Assembly (NCBI RefSeq): GCF_019343105.1
Contig: NZ_CP073764.1
Coordinates: 744,001-808,000 of the forward strand
From: Methylovirgula sp. HY1
GTDB taxonomy: Bacteria > Pseudomonadota > Alphaproteobacteria > Rhizobiales > Beijerinckiaceae
Reading direction: 5' to 3'
Length of the DNA: 64,000 nt
The notes beneath the pieces were generated by a model. It was not told the DNA's origin, made no database searches, and worked only from the letters and a program-made list of their open reading frames with translations. The position numbers and the translations under genes were made by a program. The number at the start of each line of letters is the position of its first letter. Position 1 is the first letter of the stretch. Positions 27,841 through 37,257 of the stretch are shown here, one piece after another.

Positions 27841-28713
27841 TCATTCGTCCAGGAATTTGATGGCCGGAGAAAACTCCTCCGCCGGAATGGGCACGTAGAA
27901 TTTCACCGCGAAGCCGATTTCAAAACTTCGTGTGACCTTCGCCGCATAGTGCCGCGGACCGCCGAAGACGATTTGCGTTTCTACGGCCGGAATAATCGGC
28001 GCTTTGATCAAGGCATCGATCTGCGAGATGTTGATGATCTTGCCTTTTCGCGCTGTCCCGGTGCTGTCGGTGAAGCTGCAGGCTTTGAGGTTCGGTTCGA
28101 TCCTGGTGACGCTCGCCGGAACCGCCGGCCCAGGCATTTCATAATTACCGCCGCGACGGGCCGCAGCCATACGTGCAAGTTTGGTAATCAGCATGCCCTT
28201 GCAATTGACATCGACGGCGAGTCGAAACCCTTCCGAATTTTGCGCGGTCAGAACCCCGTGGACATTGCCGATCTGATCCAGATCGAGATGAATTGTCGAG
28301 CCGGCAGGAATTTCCTCCGGCGGACGGATCGGATAGCCCGCCGTTTGAACATCATAAATGAGCTCAACGGATTCGGAGCTGATTTTCCGGGTCTTGCAGG
28401 TGGTGGAGCGGCCGTTCGGCATCAGGCATCGACCGGGCAATTCGATGTCGATCGGCAGCCGATGATCGTAGAGCGTATTCAGCATCGCCGAATCATCGAG
28501 CCCGGTGCGGGCGCGCGATGGACCACCTAGATCGACATAGAGCAGCTCTTGCCGGGCGATGCGATCCGCTGCCGTTCGCGTTGCCGGGCGCGCCGCCGCG
28601 GGCGCCGCTTCCGGGGCGGGCGTCGCAGGGTCCGCTTTGAACGGGTTTCGTTCGTTTTGGCCCGATTCAGCCAGATTCCAGATGCTGAAACGATGCGGCG
28701 GTTGCCGATTCAT
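27841..28713 (-). CDS. hypothetical protein, possible PilZ-type regulator
   Basis: This 290-residue protein has a Pro/Ala-rich head (about 25-50) followed by two beta-rich segments. TCKTRKISSESVELIYD and GKIINISQIDALIKAP each resemble the N.S..G.. strand of PilZ domains, which bind cyclic di-GMP, but the arginine motif is not clear, so the call is tentative. It lies downstream of the chain-length gene on the same strand, 165 bp away, and PilZ proteins commonly control exopolysaccharide synthesis. A non-binding PilZ-like fold or an unrelated beta protein are alternatives. Confidence 0.55.
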   Translation of the reverse strand: MNRQPPHRFSIWNLAESGQNERNPFKADPATPAPEAAPAAARPATRTAADRIARQELLYVDLGGPSRARTGLDDSAMLNTLYDHRLPIDIELPGRCLMPNGRSTTCKTRKISSESVELIYDVQTAGYPIRPPEEIPAGSTIHLDLDQIGNVHGVLTAQNSEGFRLAVDVNCKGMLITKLARMAAARRGGNYEMPGPAVPASVTRIEPNLKACSFTDSTGTARKGKIINISQIDALIKAPIIPAVETQIVFGGPRHYAAKVTRSFEIGFAVKFYVPIPAEEFSPAIKFLDE

Positions 28714-28878
28714 AGAGATCTCATAGATCTAATAAAATAGCCGTGGCGAGCCTCGGTTGTAATTAATAGAAACGCATAGCCGAAGTTGTAACGGCAACGA
28801 TAGCGGCGAAAGATGAATAGAGTTTATCCGTTTTGCCCAAAATTGACCGAGCCAGGGGACTTTCCTGATGCAGAATTA

Positions 28879-31062
28879 TCAGGCGACGCTGAGCACCGCG
28901 GTTTCCAGGTTGCCCATAGCACCTATAACAACGACTTCATGTGCGCCCGCCAGCATCAACTCATGACGAGTCTTGTTGCATTTCTCAGTGGCGGTTTTTC
29001 CGGTTCCAACGAGAACGACCAAATCGGCGTGTGAAGCAAGTGACTTCGCCAGATCGCTCGCCGCCAGAGCGGGCGCGGCGAGGAGGATAAAATCATAGGT
29101 TTCCGCCAACGCATCGAGCACGAGATCGAGATCGGCCGAATCGAAGTCTTCGGAGGCGCCGAAATTAATGAAATGCAGGCGGGAAATAGCGTCGCGATGG
29201 ATCACCTCGGCAAAGCTGGCGTTCCCGTTCAAAAGATCGGTCAGCCCAACCCGTCTCTCGGATATGTTCACTCCCCCCGCCATGTCGGAGCTCTTCAACG
29301 CCGCGAGCTGGTTGCCATGCGCATCGATGTCGATAATGATCGGCCGGCCTTCCCGGGTGAGATTGCGCGCAAACGCGATCAAGACATCGGCTGTCGCACC
29401 GCTTTCCTCGAGTGAAATGGCGATGATGCGCGCCCCGCGTCCAATGGCTGCCTCCTCCCCGGCCGGCTTGACGGTCGGCAGAGTCACTTCATCGCGAGGC
29501 GAAACAGGCGGCGGGTTTTGCGTCAGCTTCCGATGCATGTCCGCGGCCGCGCGCCGAAAATCCCGCAAGCGGTCCAAAAGCGGCGCGGATGACGGCCAAT
29601 TCTCGGGATCGTCGGCAAGCGCACGGGGCTGCGCGACCGGAGCGTTGTAATCACCCGTCGCCGGGCCGGTGAGCAGTTCACTGCTGATCACCACCGCGAG
29701 CGAAAGAATGAAAGCGGCGAGCGTGCCAAAAACGACCATCGGAACTTTTTTCGGAAACGACGGCTGATCCGGCGCCACGGCACGGGTGATCATGCGTGCA
29801 TCGGCCGGCATCGCAGGCGAATCTTCTCGCGCCGTCGCATCTTGATATTTGGCCATGCTGGCATCGAGCTCGCTGCGCAGCGCCTGGGCGACACGTTCGA
29901 GCTCGCGCAAATGCACTTGGTCGGCATTGGCGCGGACGACAGTTCCCTTTTGCTGATTGAGGGCGGTCTCGATATTTGACACACGCGCCGCCGCAATCCG
30001 CGCATTGTTTTCAAGCGACCGCGCCGTCTTGCTGACGGCGGAATGCAACTGTTGATCGAGATCGGCGATCCGCGCGCGCAGTTCCTTGATACGCGGATGG
30101 CCGGGAAGCAGAGTGCGCGACTCGAAGGCTAGCTGTGCCTTTGCCGTAACCGCCTGCTCGGAAATTCGGCGCACGAGGTCATTGTTCGCGACGTCTGCAA
30201 TATCGGACAGACGCCCCTGACGAATCATCTCGCGAACCAATGTAGCCTTGGCTTGTGCGTCGGCCTGCGCTGTACGGGCTTTCGAAAGTTCACCGTTGAG
30301 GTCGGAAAGCTGTTGACCGCTAATGGTCATATTATTGGTGCTCGACAGCAAACCGGAGCTCGCGCGATAGCGCTCGACATTATCAGCCGCGGTAGTGAGC
30401 TTACTGCGCAGATCGCTAATTTGCGTCGCTAGCGTGCCTACGGCCTCCTTCGCCCTTTCGCGTTTCGCATTCGATTGCGTCCGAAGGTAGAGGGCGACGA
30501 TTTCATTGGCGACGCGCGCCGCCAAGTCAGGACTATGCGCGCTGAACTGGATGGTGAGAACATGCGTCTTCGTCGGCGAAAACACTGTCAGATGTCGTTC
30601 GAAAACATCGGTGACTCGGTCTTCCGGCGCTATTGTCGTCGGATCGCGCACGAGACCAAATAGCATCAAAACCCGCGAGAATGGGCCGATCGGCTTCGCC
30701 GCGGGGTCAAATTCCGGATTGCCAATAAGGTGTACTTTCTCGATCACCTTGCGCGCGATGTCCCGCGACTTGACCAGTTGAACCTGACTGCCCACCGTTT
30801 CCAAATCGAGGGTTGGGGCATTGCCGACAGGCTGCACGGAATTGGGTAGGTAACTCTCTTGATTTTCGAGCAGCACCTGCGACTCGGCCGTATAGGTCGG
30901 CTTGACGAGCATCACAAAGAGACCGATGCCCACGAAAGCGAGCAGCGTCGGCCAGAAAATCCAACGTCTCTTCCTTTGGATCGCTTGCCAAAGAGCGCGG
31001 AGATCCAATTCGCTCGTGCGGTCATCGGAAGCCACGTCCGGATCGAACGGCTGATTCATCAC
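28879..31062 (-). CDS. exopolysaccharide chain-length protein, Wzc/GumC type, degenerate kinase
   Basis: This 727-residue inner-membrane protein controls polymer length and couples polymerisation to export. A Wzz domain begins near residue 20 with the first membrane helix (WIFWPTLLAFVGIGLFVMLV); a long periplasmic coiled-coil region follows (about 190-410), and the second helix is around 445. The cytoplasmic part (545-727) has the fold of a tyrosine kinase, but the Walker A site is replaced by SLEESGATADVLIAF and Walker A' reads IIIDIDAHG. There is no Tyr-rich tail. It is divergent from the export lipoprotein gene and likely expressed with it. Confidence 0.9.
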   Translation of the reverse strand: MMNQPFDPDVASDDRTSELDLRALWQAIQRKRRWIFWPTLLAFVGIGLFVMLVKPTYTAESQVLLENQESYLPNSVQPVGNAPTLDLETVGSQVQLVKSRDIARKVIEKVHLIGNPEFDPAAKPIGPFSRVLMLFGLVRDPTTIAPEDRVTDVFERHLTVFSPTKTHVLTIQFSAHSPDLAARVANEIVALYLRTQSNAKRERAKEAVGTLATQISDLRSKLTTAADNVERYRASSGLLSSTNNMTISGQQLSDLNGELSKARTAQADAQAKATLVREMIRQGRLSDIADVANNDLVRRISEQAVTAKAQLAFESRTLLPGHPRIKELRARIADLDQQLHSAVSKTARSLENNARIAAARVSNIETALNQQKGTVVRANADQVHLRELERVAQALRSELDASMAKYQDATAREDSPAMPADARMITRAVAPDQPSFPKKVPMVVFGTLAAFILSLAVVISSELLTGPATGDYNAPVAQPRALADDPENWPSSAPLLDRLRDFRRAAADMHRKLTQNPPPVSPRDEVTLPTVKPAGEEAAIGRGARIIAISLEESGATADVLIAFARNLTREGRPIIIDIDAHGNQLAALKSSDMAGGVNISERRVGLTDLLNGNASFAEVIHRDAISRLHFINFGASEDFDSADLDLVLDALAETYDFILLAAPALAASDLAKSLASHADLVVLVGTGKTATEKCNKTRHELMLAGAHEVVVIGAMGNLETAVLSVA

Positions 31063-31311
31063 TTATCCTATACGAGCGGTGCCGCTCGCCTTCTCTTTGA
31101 TCTGCAAGCCCTTCGGCCCGGCGACCGGAAGTGGCGCGAGAGGCGGTCACGGTCACCATTGCAGTGCCGCCATAAAAGCCGCGCGAGTGTTGAAGTGAAG
31201 TTAATGGCCGATCGAAATCTCGGCCGCAAACTCAAGAATTGTTAACCATAGCTGCCTAGGATCGCCCGGACTCGAGATGAAGTCTTAGTGAGATCTCAAC
31301 TTTCGGCGGCG
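31063..31311. promoter_or_regulatory. divergent promoter region of the exopolysaccharide locus
   Basis: The 249 bp between the chain-length gene (minus) and the export lipoprotein gene (plus) must drive both arms of the polysaccharide locus. I see no clear operator. A GTG at 31288 could lengthen the lipoprotein, but the ATG at 31312 gives a better signal peptide. Confidence 0.6.
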
Positions 31312-31875
31312 ATGATGCGGCGTTTTCTGGTTTCGGTTGTTTTTCTGGCGCTCGCGATGGCACTCGCCGGCTGTGCGGCGCCGTCCTATTCGGGCGTATT
31401 CGCCGTTAACGCGGATGCGCCCTATCGGCTTGGAAGCGGTGACCGTCTGCGCATCATTGTTTTCGGTCAGGACTCGCTGAGCAATTCCTATGCGGTCGAC
31501 GGATCGGGTAACATTGCCATGCCGCTGATCGGTATTGTCCACGCCCGTGGACAGACGACTGAATCGCTTGCCCGATCGGTCGCCGCCAAGCTCCGCGATG
31601 GCTATCTGCGCGATCCGCAAGTTTCCGTGGAGGTCGAGGCCTACCGGCCGTTTTTCGTGCTCGGAGAAGTCACTACGCCAGGACAATATCCCTATATCTA
31701 CGGTATGACGGCGCAAACTGCGGTTGCTGTCGCCGGCGGCTTTGGCCCGCGCGCCTATAAGCAAACCGTCTCTCTGACGCGCATTATCGACGGTCGCCCG
31801 GTAACTGGCCCGGTTCCGATTACGCAACTCATTCGGCCCGGAGACACGGTTGTCGTCCACGAACGATATTTCTGA
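31312..31875 (+). CDS. polysaccharide export lipoprotein, Wza/GumB type
   Basis: This outer-membrane export protein has a lipoprotein signal (MMRRFLVSVVFLALAMALAG, then Cys as the lipidated residue). The Poly_export domain begins at APYRLGSGDRLRIIVFGQD and includes VDGSGNIAMPLIG and DPQVSVEVEAYRP; a SLBB-like segment follows (VLGEVTTPGQYPYIYGM). At 187 residues it is short, lacking the large extra domains of Wza, like other alphaproteobacterial ExoF/GumB-type proteins. It begins a plus-strand run of five genes. Confidence 0.92.
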   Translation: MMRRFLVSVVFLALAMALAGCAAPSYSGVFAVNADAPYRLGSGDRLRIIVFGQDSLSNSYAVDGSGNIAMPLIGIVHARGQTTESLARSVAAKLRDGYLRDPQVSVEVEAYRPFFVLGEVTTPGQYPYIYGMTAQTAVAVAGGFGPRAYKQTVSLTRIIDGRPVTGPVPITQLIRPGDTVVVHERYF

Positions 31876-31885
31876 CGAGGCAGCC

Positions 31886-33112
31886 ATGACCGCCATGCCG
31901 CCACTCGAAGCCGCGAGCGAACGCAAGCTGCGCATTCTGCATGTTCTGCGCGCGCCGTTGGGCGGTCTTTTCCGACATGTCATCGATCTCACTTATGAGC
32001 AGATCGCGCGCGGTCATTCCGTCGGACTGGTTGTCGATTCCACCACGGGCGGCATGCGGGCCGCCGAAATTCTCAGCCGAATCGAGCCTTTGCTTGCGCT
32101 CGGCGTTTTGCGCTTGCCGATACGCCGACAGCCGCGCTTCGATGACATCTCGAACGCCGTTCGAATTGCGCTACACAGCCGCAGGCTCGGCGCAGACATC
32201 GTGCATGGCCACGGATCCAAAGGCGGCGCCTACGCCCGCTTTGGGGCTTTTTTGCCAGGATTTGGCCAAGCCGTCCGAGCCTATACGCCGCATGGCGGCA
32301 GCTTCAACTATCGTTCCCACCCGGTCATCGACGCCGGCCTTATGGCAGTCGAACGGCTGCTTGTGCGCAACACCGATGTTTTTCTGTTCGAAAGCGCTTT
32401 CATCCGCCAGCTCTTTCACGAAAGAGTGGGCCCGACGAGAAAGCTCGTTCGGACGGTATTGAATGGCTTGAGCCCATCTGAATTCGTTCCCGTCATACCT
32501 GATCTCGACGCCGCGGAGTTTCTCTATGTCGGCGAACTTCGCGCCGTCAAAGGCATCGACACCTTGATCGATGCCATCGCCTTGCTGAGGTCGCGCGACC
32601 AATCCCCTCACGCGAGTCCGCCTCGGCTCGTTCTTGTCGGTACCGGACCGGAAAAGCAAAAGCTCGCGGCCTATGCGGAAAGCTGCAACGTTCAGGATCT
32701 CGTGACCTTTGCCGGTGCATTGCCGGCGCGCGAGGCATTCAGGCTCGGCCGCGTGTTGGTCGTGCCGAGCCGGGCCGAATCGCTGCCCTATATTGTTCTC
32801 GAAGCCGCCGCCGCGCAGGTTCCCATGATCGCCACGGATGTCGGCGGGATCGGCGAGATTTTCGGTCCTTATCGCGACCGTCTCATCCCTTGCGGCGATC
32901 CAGAGATCCTCGCCGCGAGGCTCGCACAGACGCTGGCGCAGACGGCAGCCCAACTTCAAAATGATGCCGCCAAACTTGCCAGCTTCGTCGCCATAAGATT
33001 TACGATCGCAGCCATGGCCGACGCGGTGCTCGCCGGCTACACCGAGGCGCTCCGCCGCAAACCCAGCGACCGCGGCGTCCCAACACATTCCTTTGCCCTT
33101 CCTTCTCGATGA
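31886..33112 (+). CDS. glycosyltransferase, GT4-like
   Basis: This GT-B fold cytoplasmic glycosyltransferase probably adds a sugar to the lipid-linked repeat unit. The N-terminal half has KLRILHVLRAPLGGLFRHVI and the acceptor-side HGHGSKGGAYARFGA; the donor-binding half has FLYVGELRAVKGIDTLIDAI, LVGTGPEKQKL and the E-x7-E pattern in PSRAESLPYIVLEAAAA. I chose the ATG at 31886, with GAGG upstream, over a TTG at 31850 that overlaps the lipoprotein gene. Donor and acceptor are unknown. Its stop overlaps the next gene by 4 bp. Confidence 0.9.
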   Translation: MTAMPPLEAASERKLRILHVLRAPLGGLFRHVIDLTYEQIARGHSVGLVVDSTTGGMRAAEILSRIEPLLALGVLRLPIRRQPRFDDISNAVRIALHSRRLGADIVHGHGSKGGAYARFGAFLPGFGQAVRAYTPHGGSFNYRSHPVIDAGLMAVERLLVRNTDVFLFESAFIRQLFHERVGPTRKLVRTVLNGLSPSEFVPVIPDLDAAEFLYVGELRAVKGIDTLIDAIALLRSRDQSPHASPPRLVLVGTGPEKQKLAAYAESCNVQDLVTFAGALPAREAFRLGRVLVVPSRAESLPYIVLEAAAAQVPMIATDVGGIGEIFGPYRDRLIPCGDPEILAARLAQTLAQTAAQLQNDAAKLASFVAIRFTIAAMADAVLAGYTEALRRKPSDRGVPTHSFALPSR

Positions 33113-34671
33113 TCAAAACGACAATGGTCAGATTTTCCGCAAGTGATCTTTCCAAGCTCGTCCGCGCCGAAACGGTCGACAGCCGCCCGAAGACAGAGGA
33201 TTCTGCCAAGCAGGGCAGCGGCGCCGCGCCCGACCAAGCCATGTCCTACCCGCCGACAGCGGAGGCGTTTTCGCGCGTGGTTCTGGAAGGCCTCATGCGC
33301 GCCGCAGAATTCGGTATCGTCGCGATCACCGGTTTCGCTGTCTATGTCGCTCTCGTCGTGCGGCTGCGAGGGTTCGAATGGCCACCGCTGATTCTGATTC
33401 CATTGATGGCCGCGGGCATCGTCCTCATCCTACAAGCGCTCGGTCTCTATCGACTCGCCGCGTTTCGCAAATTCCCGATGGGCAGTTTGCGTTTGATCGC
33501 CGGTTTTGCCGCCGCATATTTGATCGCGCTCGGCGCGAGCTTCATATTGAAGCTCGATCAAAATGTCATGCAGCTCTTTCTCCTTGCCTGGTTTGCCGTC
33601 GGGCTGACCGTAATGCTCGGGGCGCGCATTTTGTTCGCCGTCGTCGTCGATCGCTTGGTCCGCGCCGGTCGATTGACGCGTCGCACCGTACTCGTCGGGG
33701 GCGGCCCTTCGGCGAATGAATTGCTGCAGCAATTCGCCGATCTGCCGCAATCGGATCTGCAGATCCTCGGAATATTCGACGACCGAGCCGACGAGCGTTC
33801 TCCGGCTGTCGTCGGCGGATTCCGCAAGCTCGGCACGGTCGATGATCTCATCGAATTCTCACGCCGCACGCGTGTCGATCTCGTCATCTTCGCCTTGCCG
33901 ATCACAGCCGAGCAGCGCATCTTGCAAATGCTGCGCAAGCTCTGGGTCTTGCCGATCGACATTCGGCTTGCGGCGCATATGAGCAAACTGCATTTTCATC
34001 CGCGGTCCTATTCCTATATCGGCACGGTGCCGCTCATCGACATCGTCGAGCGACCGCTCGCCGATTGGGATCATGTTCTCAAGCTCTGTGTCGACAAGAT
34101 CATCGGCAGTCTCTGCCTGCTTTTTCTGTCGCCGGTGATGCTCGCCGTCGCAATCGCGGTCAAGCTTGGATCGAAAGGGCCGATTTTGTTCAAACAGAAG
34201 CGCTATGGCTTCAATAATGAACTGATCGAAATCTATAAGTTCCGGTCCATGTATGCCGACAAGCCGGATTACGCGGCGGCCAAGCTCGTGACGCGCGGCG
34301 ATCCCCGCGTAACGCCCGTCGGACGGTTCATCCGCAAGGCCTCGCTCGACGAATTGCCGCAACTCTTCAATGTCGTCTTCAAAGGCAACCTCTCGCTCGT
34401 CGGACCGCGGCCCCATGCGGTCCAGGCCAAGGCCGCCGAACGGCTCTATGACGAAGTCGTCGACGGCTATTTTGCCCGGCACAGGGTTCGTCCGGGCCTC
34501 ACCGGTTGGGCGCAAATCCATGGCTGGCGCGGCGAAACCGACACGCCGGAAAAGATCCAGCACCGCGTCGAACATGACCTTCATTATATCGAAAACTGGT
34601 CGCTTTCGCTCGATCTCTATATTCTCGCCGCGACGCCTTTCGCGCTTTTGAAAACAACCAACGCCTATTAG
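33109..34671 (+). CDS. undecaprenyl-phosphate sugar phosphotransferase
   Basis: This polyisoprenyl-phosphate hexose-1-phosphate transferase of the WcaJ/ExoY/PssY type starts repeat-unit synthesis on the carrier lipid. The 520 residues have four N-terminal membrane helices (from about residue 65), a nucleotide-binding-like domain (VLVGGGPSANELLQQF), a fifth helix near 330, and the catalytic domain with FKQKRYGFNNELIEIYKFRS, KASLDELPQLFNV and LVGPRPHA. Glucose-1-phosphate is the commonest substrate of this layout but is not proven. The start overlaps the glycosyltransferase stop (ATGA). Confidence 0.93.
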   Translation: MIKTTMVRFSASDLSKLVRAETVDSRPKTEDSAKQGSGAAPDQAMSYPPTAEAFSRVVLEGLMRAAEFGIVAITGFAVYVALVVRLRGFEWPPLILIPLMAAGIVLILQALGLYRLAAFRKFPMGSLRLIAGFAAAYLIALGASFILKLDQNVMQLFLLAWFAVGLTVMLGARILFAVVVDRLVRAGRLTRRTVLVGGGPSANELLQQFADLPQSDLQILGIFDDRADERSPAVVGGFRKLGTVDDLIEFSRRTRVDLVIFALPITAEQRILQMLRKLWVLPIDIRLAAHMSKLHFHPRSYSYIGTVPLIDIVERPLADWDHVLKLCVDKIIGSLCLLFLSPVMLAVAIAVKLGSKGPILFKQKRYGFNNELIEIYKFRSMYADKPDYAAAKLVTRGDPRVTPVGRFIRKASLDELPQLFNVVFKGNLSLVGPRPHAVQAKAAERLYDEVVDGYFARHRVRPGLTGWAQIHGWRGETDTPEKIQHRVEHDLHYIENWSLSLDLYILAATPFALLKTTNAY

Positions 34672-34693
34672 GCTTGCTGCCTCGATCGGAGCG

Positions 34694-35944
34694 ATGATGG
34701 AAGACGCCGGCTTGTCCCGCGCTCAGCGCATTGTCCCGGCACAAATTTCCTCTCGCCTCCAAATGGCGCGCGCGCCGGCCTTGCGCACGGTCTTGCTATG
34801 GCTCGGGTGCTTATCCATTCTCGTGGCGACGACCGTTGTCTCCGAAGCCTTGCAGATGAAACTGCGCGGCGACTCCGGCGCCGAGGTCGTTTTCGACTCG
34901 GCGCATGATGGCTGCGCGGCTGAAGACATGCCCGACATCAATGCCCGCGCATTTCGCAATGCCCAGGGCGATGTCGTCATGTTCGCGCTCTATGACATGA
35001 ACCGCGCTTTGCGTGGCAAGGATCTCGCCCATTTGAAGCTCGATTGCCATGTCGTTCTCGCCAGCCATTTCGATCCAGATCCCACACATTATGACGACCG
35101 CAATTTTTTGACGGCGACCTGGACCACCGATGGTCGAAATGTCGCCGCCCTCGTCCATCACGAATATCATGCCGATTTGCACGGCCGTTGCACCTTCCAC
35201 ACGGATCTCGCCTGCTGGTACAATACGGTTGTCGCCTATCAGTCGAAGGACGGCGGCGCGAATTTCGTCAAATCGCATCCTTTGGTGGTCGCCGCGGCAC
35301 CGTTTCGGCAGGATGTCGGACAAGGCCGCCATCGCGGCTTCTTCAACCCGTCCAATATTTTCTCGGACGGTACTTATGAATATTTCTTTGCCGGCACCAC
35401 CGGCTGGGACGGACAGGCTTTCGGGGCTTGCCTCTTCCGGTCTGCAACGCCGGAAAATTCCGCGTCCTGGCGGGCTTACGATGGCCATGCCTTCAGCATC
35501 CGTTACGACGATCCCTATGCGCCGCGATTTAACGCGCCGCAACCTTGCGCGGCGATCAGCCCCTTCGCTTTTCCGGTGGGCGCCGTGGTCCGTGTCCACG
35601 GCAGTGGCGTTTGGATCGCCGTCTTTCAAGCGTCGCAAAATGCCGGCGCTTTTCCGGTCGATGGATTTTATTATGCGACAGGCAAGGATCTTTTGCATTG
35701 GAGCGCGCCGCACCTCCTCCTTGCCGGTAAGACGCTCTTTTCGAACCTCTGCACCGCCGGTCCTTCGATCATTGCCTATCCGTCTTTGCTCGATCCGACT
35801 GCGAAAGGCCGCAACTTCGATGACGTCGGCCACGCGCCGTTTCTCTATTACGCAAAAATCGATGTCGCCAAATGCGGCACCGGTCGGCGCCGGCTCGTTC
35901 GGCAAAAGCTGACGATCACCGGAAATGCGGATCGGCATCGATGA
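34694..35944 (+). CDS. unknown secreted or membrane-anchored protein in polysaccharide locus
   Basis: I do not recognise this 416-residue protein. A hydrophobic segment at about 31-52 (LRTVLLWLGCLSILVATTVV) acts as a signal or anchor, so the rest is probably periplasmic. The body is aromatic and repeats short strand-like motifs (AGTTGWDGQAFGACLF, FAFPVGAVVRVHGSGVWIAV, YYATGKDLLHWSAP), which resembles a beta-propeller such as GH32/43-like glycosidases. Paired cysteines (CRRCTF-like CTFHTDLACW) suggest disulfides. It overlaps the polymerase gene by 4 bp, so a role in polymer trimming or modification is plausible but unproven. Confidence 0.8.
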   Translation: MMEDAGLSRAQRIVPAQISSRLQMARAPALRTVLLWLGCLSILVATTVVSEALQMKLRGDSGAEVVFDSAHDGCAAEDMPDINARAFRNAQGDVVMFALYDMNRALRGKDLAHLKLDCHVVLASHFDPDPTHYDDRNFLTATWTTDGRNVAALVHHEYHADLHGRCTFHTDLACWYNTVVAYQSKDGGANFVKSHPLVVAAAPFRQDVGQGRHRGFFNPSNIFSDGTYEYFFAGTTGWDGQAFGACLFRSATPENSASWRAYDGHAFSIRYDDPYAPRFNAPQPCAAISPFAFPVGAVVRVHGSGVWIAVFQASQNAGAFPVDGFYYATGKDLLHWSAPHLLLAGKTLFSNLCTAGPSIIAYPSLLDPTAKGRNFDDVGHAPFLYYAKIDVAKCGTGRRRLVRQKLTITGNADRHR

Positions 35945-37257
35945 GCAGCGCAGCGAATTCCACGGCGAATGAGGCAACAGCGAATGGGGTCGGCACGGTC
36001 TCGCACGGCCCCATCTTGCATTATCGCCGTCTGTTCGATTGGATCTTCGTCGTCTTCATCTGTTCCGGCATCATCTCGGCGCTGAAACCCTCGCCTTATG
36101 ACTTTCTGGCCCTGATCGTCGCGCCTCTCTGGTTCATCGGCGGATTTCGAATTCATCGCTCGGTGATATTTATCCTCATGCTCTGGTGCATTTTCGAGAT
36201 TGCCGGCTTTGCGGCGTTGATGCCCTACTGGGATGAGGCCGACCCGCGCCTCTATCAACTCCAGTCGCTCTATCTTTTCTTCACGGTCGTGTTCTTCACA
36301 TTGTTCTTTTCCGAACGGACGATCGAACGCGCCGAACTCTGTATCAAGGCCTATACAGTCAGTTCCATCTTTTGCGCCATGCTTGGCATCGCGAGCTATT
36401 TCAATGTCGGCGGCATTGGACTTTTATGGAGCGCCGACGAAGGCCGCGCCGCAAGTACCTTCGACGATCCGAATCTCTATGGATCTTACCTCACCCTCGC
36501 AGCCGTATATATTTTGTACACGCTTCTGCTCGGAACCACGAAGCGAACAGCGCTCTCCGCCGTCATGCTGGCGATCCTCATCGTCGGCATCTTCGTCTCA
36601 TATTCGCGCGGCTCTTGGGGGGCGCTGGTCGTTGCGTCGCTACTGATGGGAATCGCCGCCTATTCGACGGCCGGCACACGCCAGCGTCACCGGATCGCTG
36701 TGATGAGCGGCGTGGCTGTCGGCGTCGCCGGCCTTTCGCTTTTCGCACTTTTGTCACAACCGGCGGTGCGAACCTTCTTCTTCGAAAGGGCTGCGCTCGC
36801 GCAGGCCTATGACGAAGGTACTACCGGACGTTTCGGCAATCAGATTCGCTCGATTCCGATGCTGCTCGATCGGCCGGCAGGATTCGGGCCGCTGCGGTTC
36901 CGAGATTTCTTTGGTCTTGAGCCGCATAATTCCTATATCGGCGCTTTCGCCAATGATGGGTGGATCGGTGGTTTCACTTGGATCATCATCACCATGTCGA
37001 CTTGTTTCGTCGGCTTTCGCTTGATGTTTGCCCGGTCTCCCTACCGCAGCCTGGCTCAAATCTATTGGCCCGTGCTCTTTTCTTGGTTGCTGCAAGGCTT
37101 GCAAATCGATATCGATCATTGGCGCCAGCTTTTCCTCGGCTTTGGGGTGATCTGGGGCATGGAGGCCGCTCGCGTGCGCTGGTTGTCACGACAGCCCCGG
37201 ACGGCCTCGCCGAGCGAGAGCGATAGAAAATTATGTCCCGCTGGCCCTATGCACTGA
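35941..37257 (+). CDS. O-antigen ligase-like polymerase (Wzy type)
   Basis: This 438-residue inner-membrane protein of the Wzy_C/O-antigen ligase superfamily polymerises repeat units or ligates them. About ten or more hydrophobic helices are evident. The large periplasmic loop has the family signature FDDPNLYGSYLTLA early and PHNSYIGAFANDGWIGGFTW late, with FVSYSRGSWGALV between. The ATG at 35941 overlaps the previous stop; upstream codons in the frame belong to the previous gene's DNA. The position after initiating transferase and export genes favours a polymerase role. Confidence 0.9.
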   Translation: MSSAANSTANEATANGVGTVSHGPILHYRRLFDWIFVVFICSGIISALKPSPYDFLALIVAPLWFIGGFRIHRSVIFILMLWCIFEIAGFAALMPYWDEADPRLYQLQSLYLFFTVVFFTLFFSERTIERAELCIKAYTVSSIFCAMLGIASYFNVGGIGLLWSADEGRAASTFDDPNLYGSYLTLAAVYILYTLLLGTTKRTALSAVMLAILIVGIFVSYSRGSWGALVVASLLMGIAAYSTAGTRQRHRIAVMSGVAVGVAGLSLFALLSQPAVRTFFFERAALAQAYDEGTTGRFGNQIRSIPMLLDRPAGFGPLRFRDFFGLEPHNSYIGAFANDGWIGGFTWIIITMSTCFVGFRLMFARSPYRSLAQIYWPVLFSWLLQGLQIDIDHWRQLFLGFGVIWGMEAARVRWLSRQPRTASPSESDRKLCPAGPMH

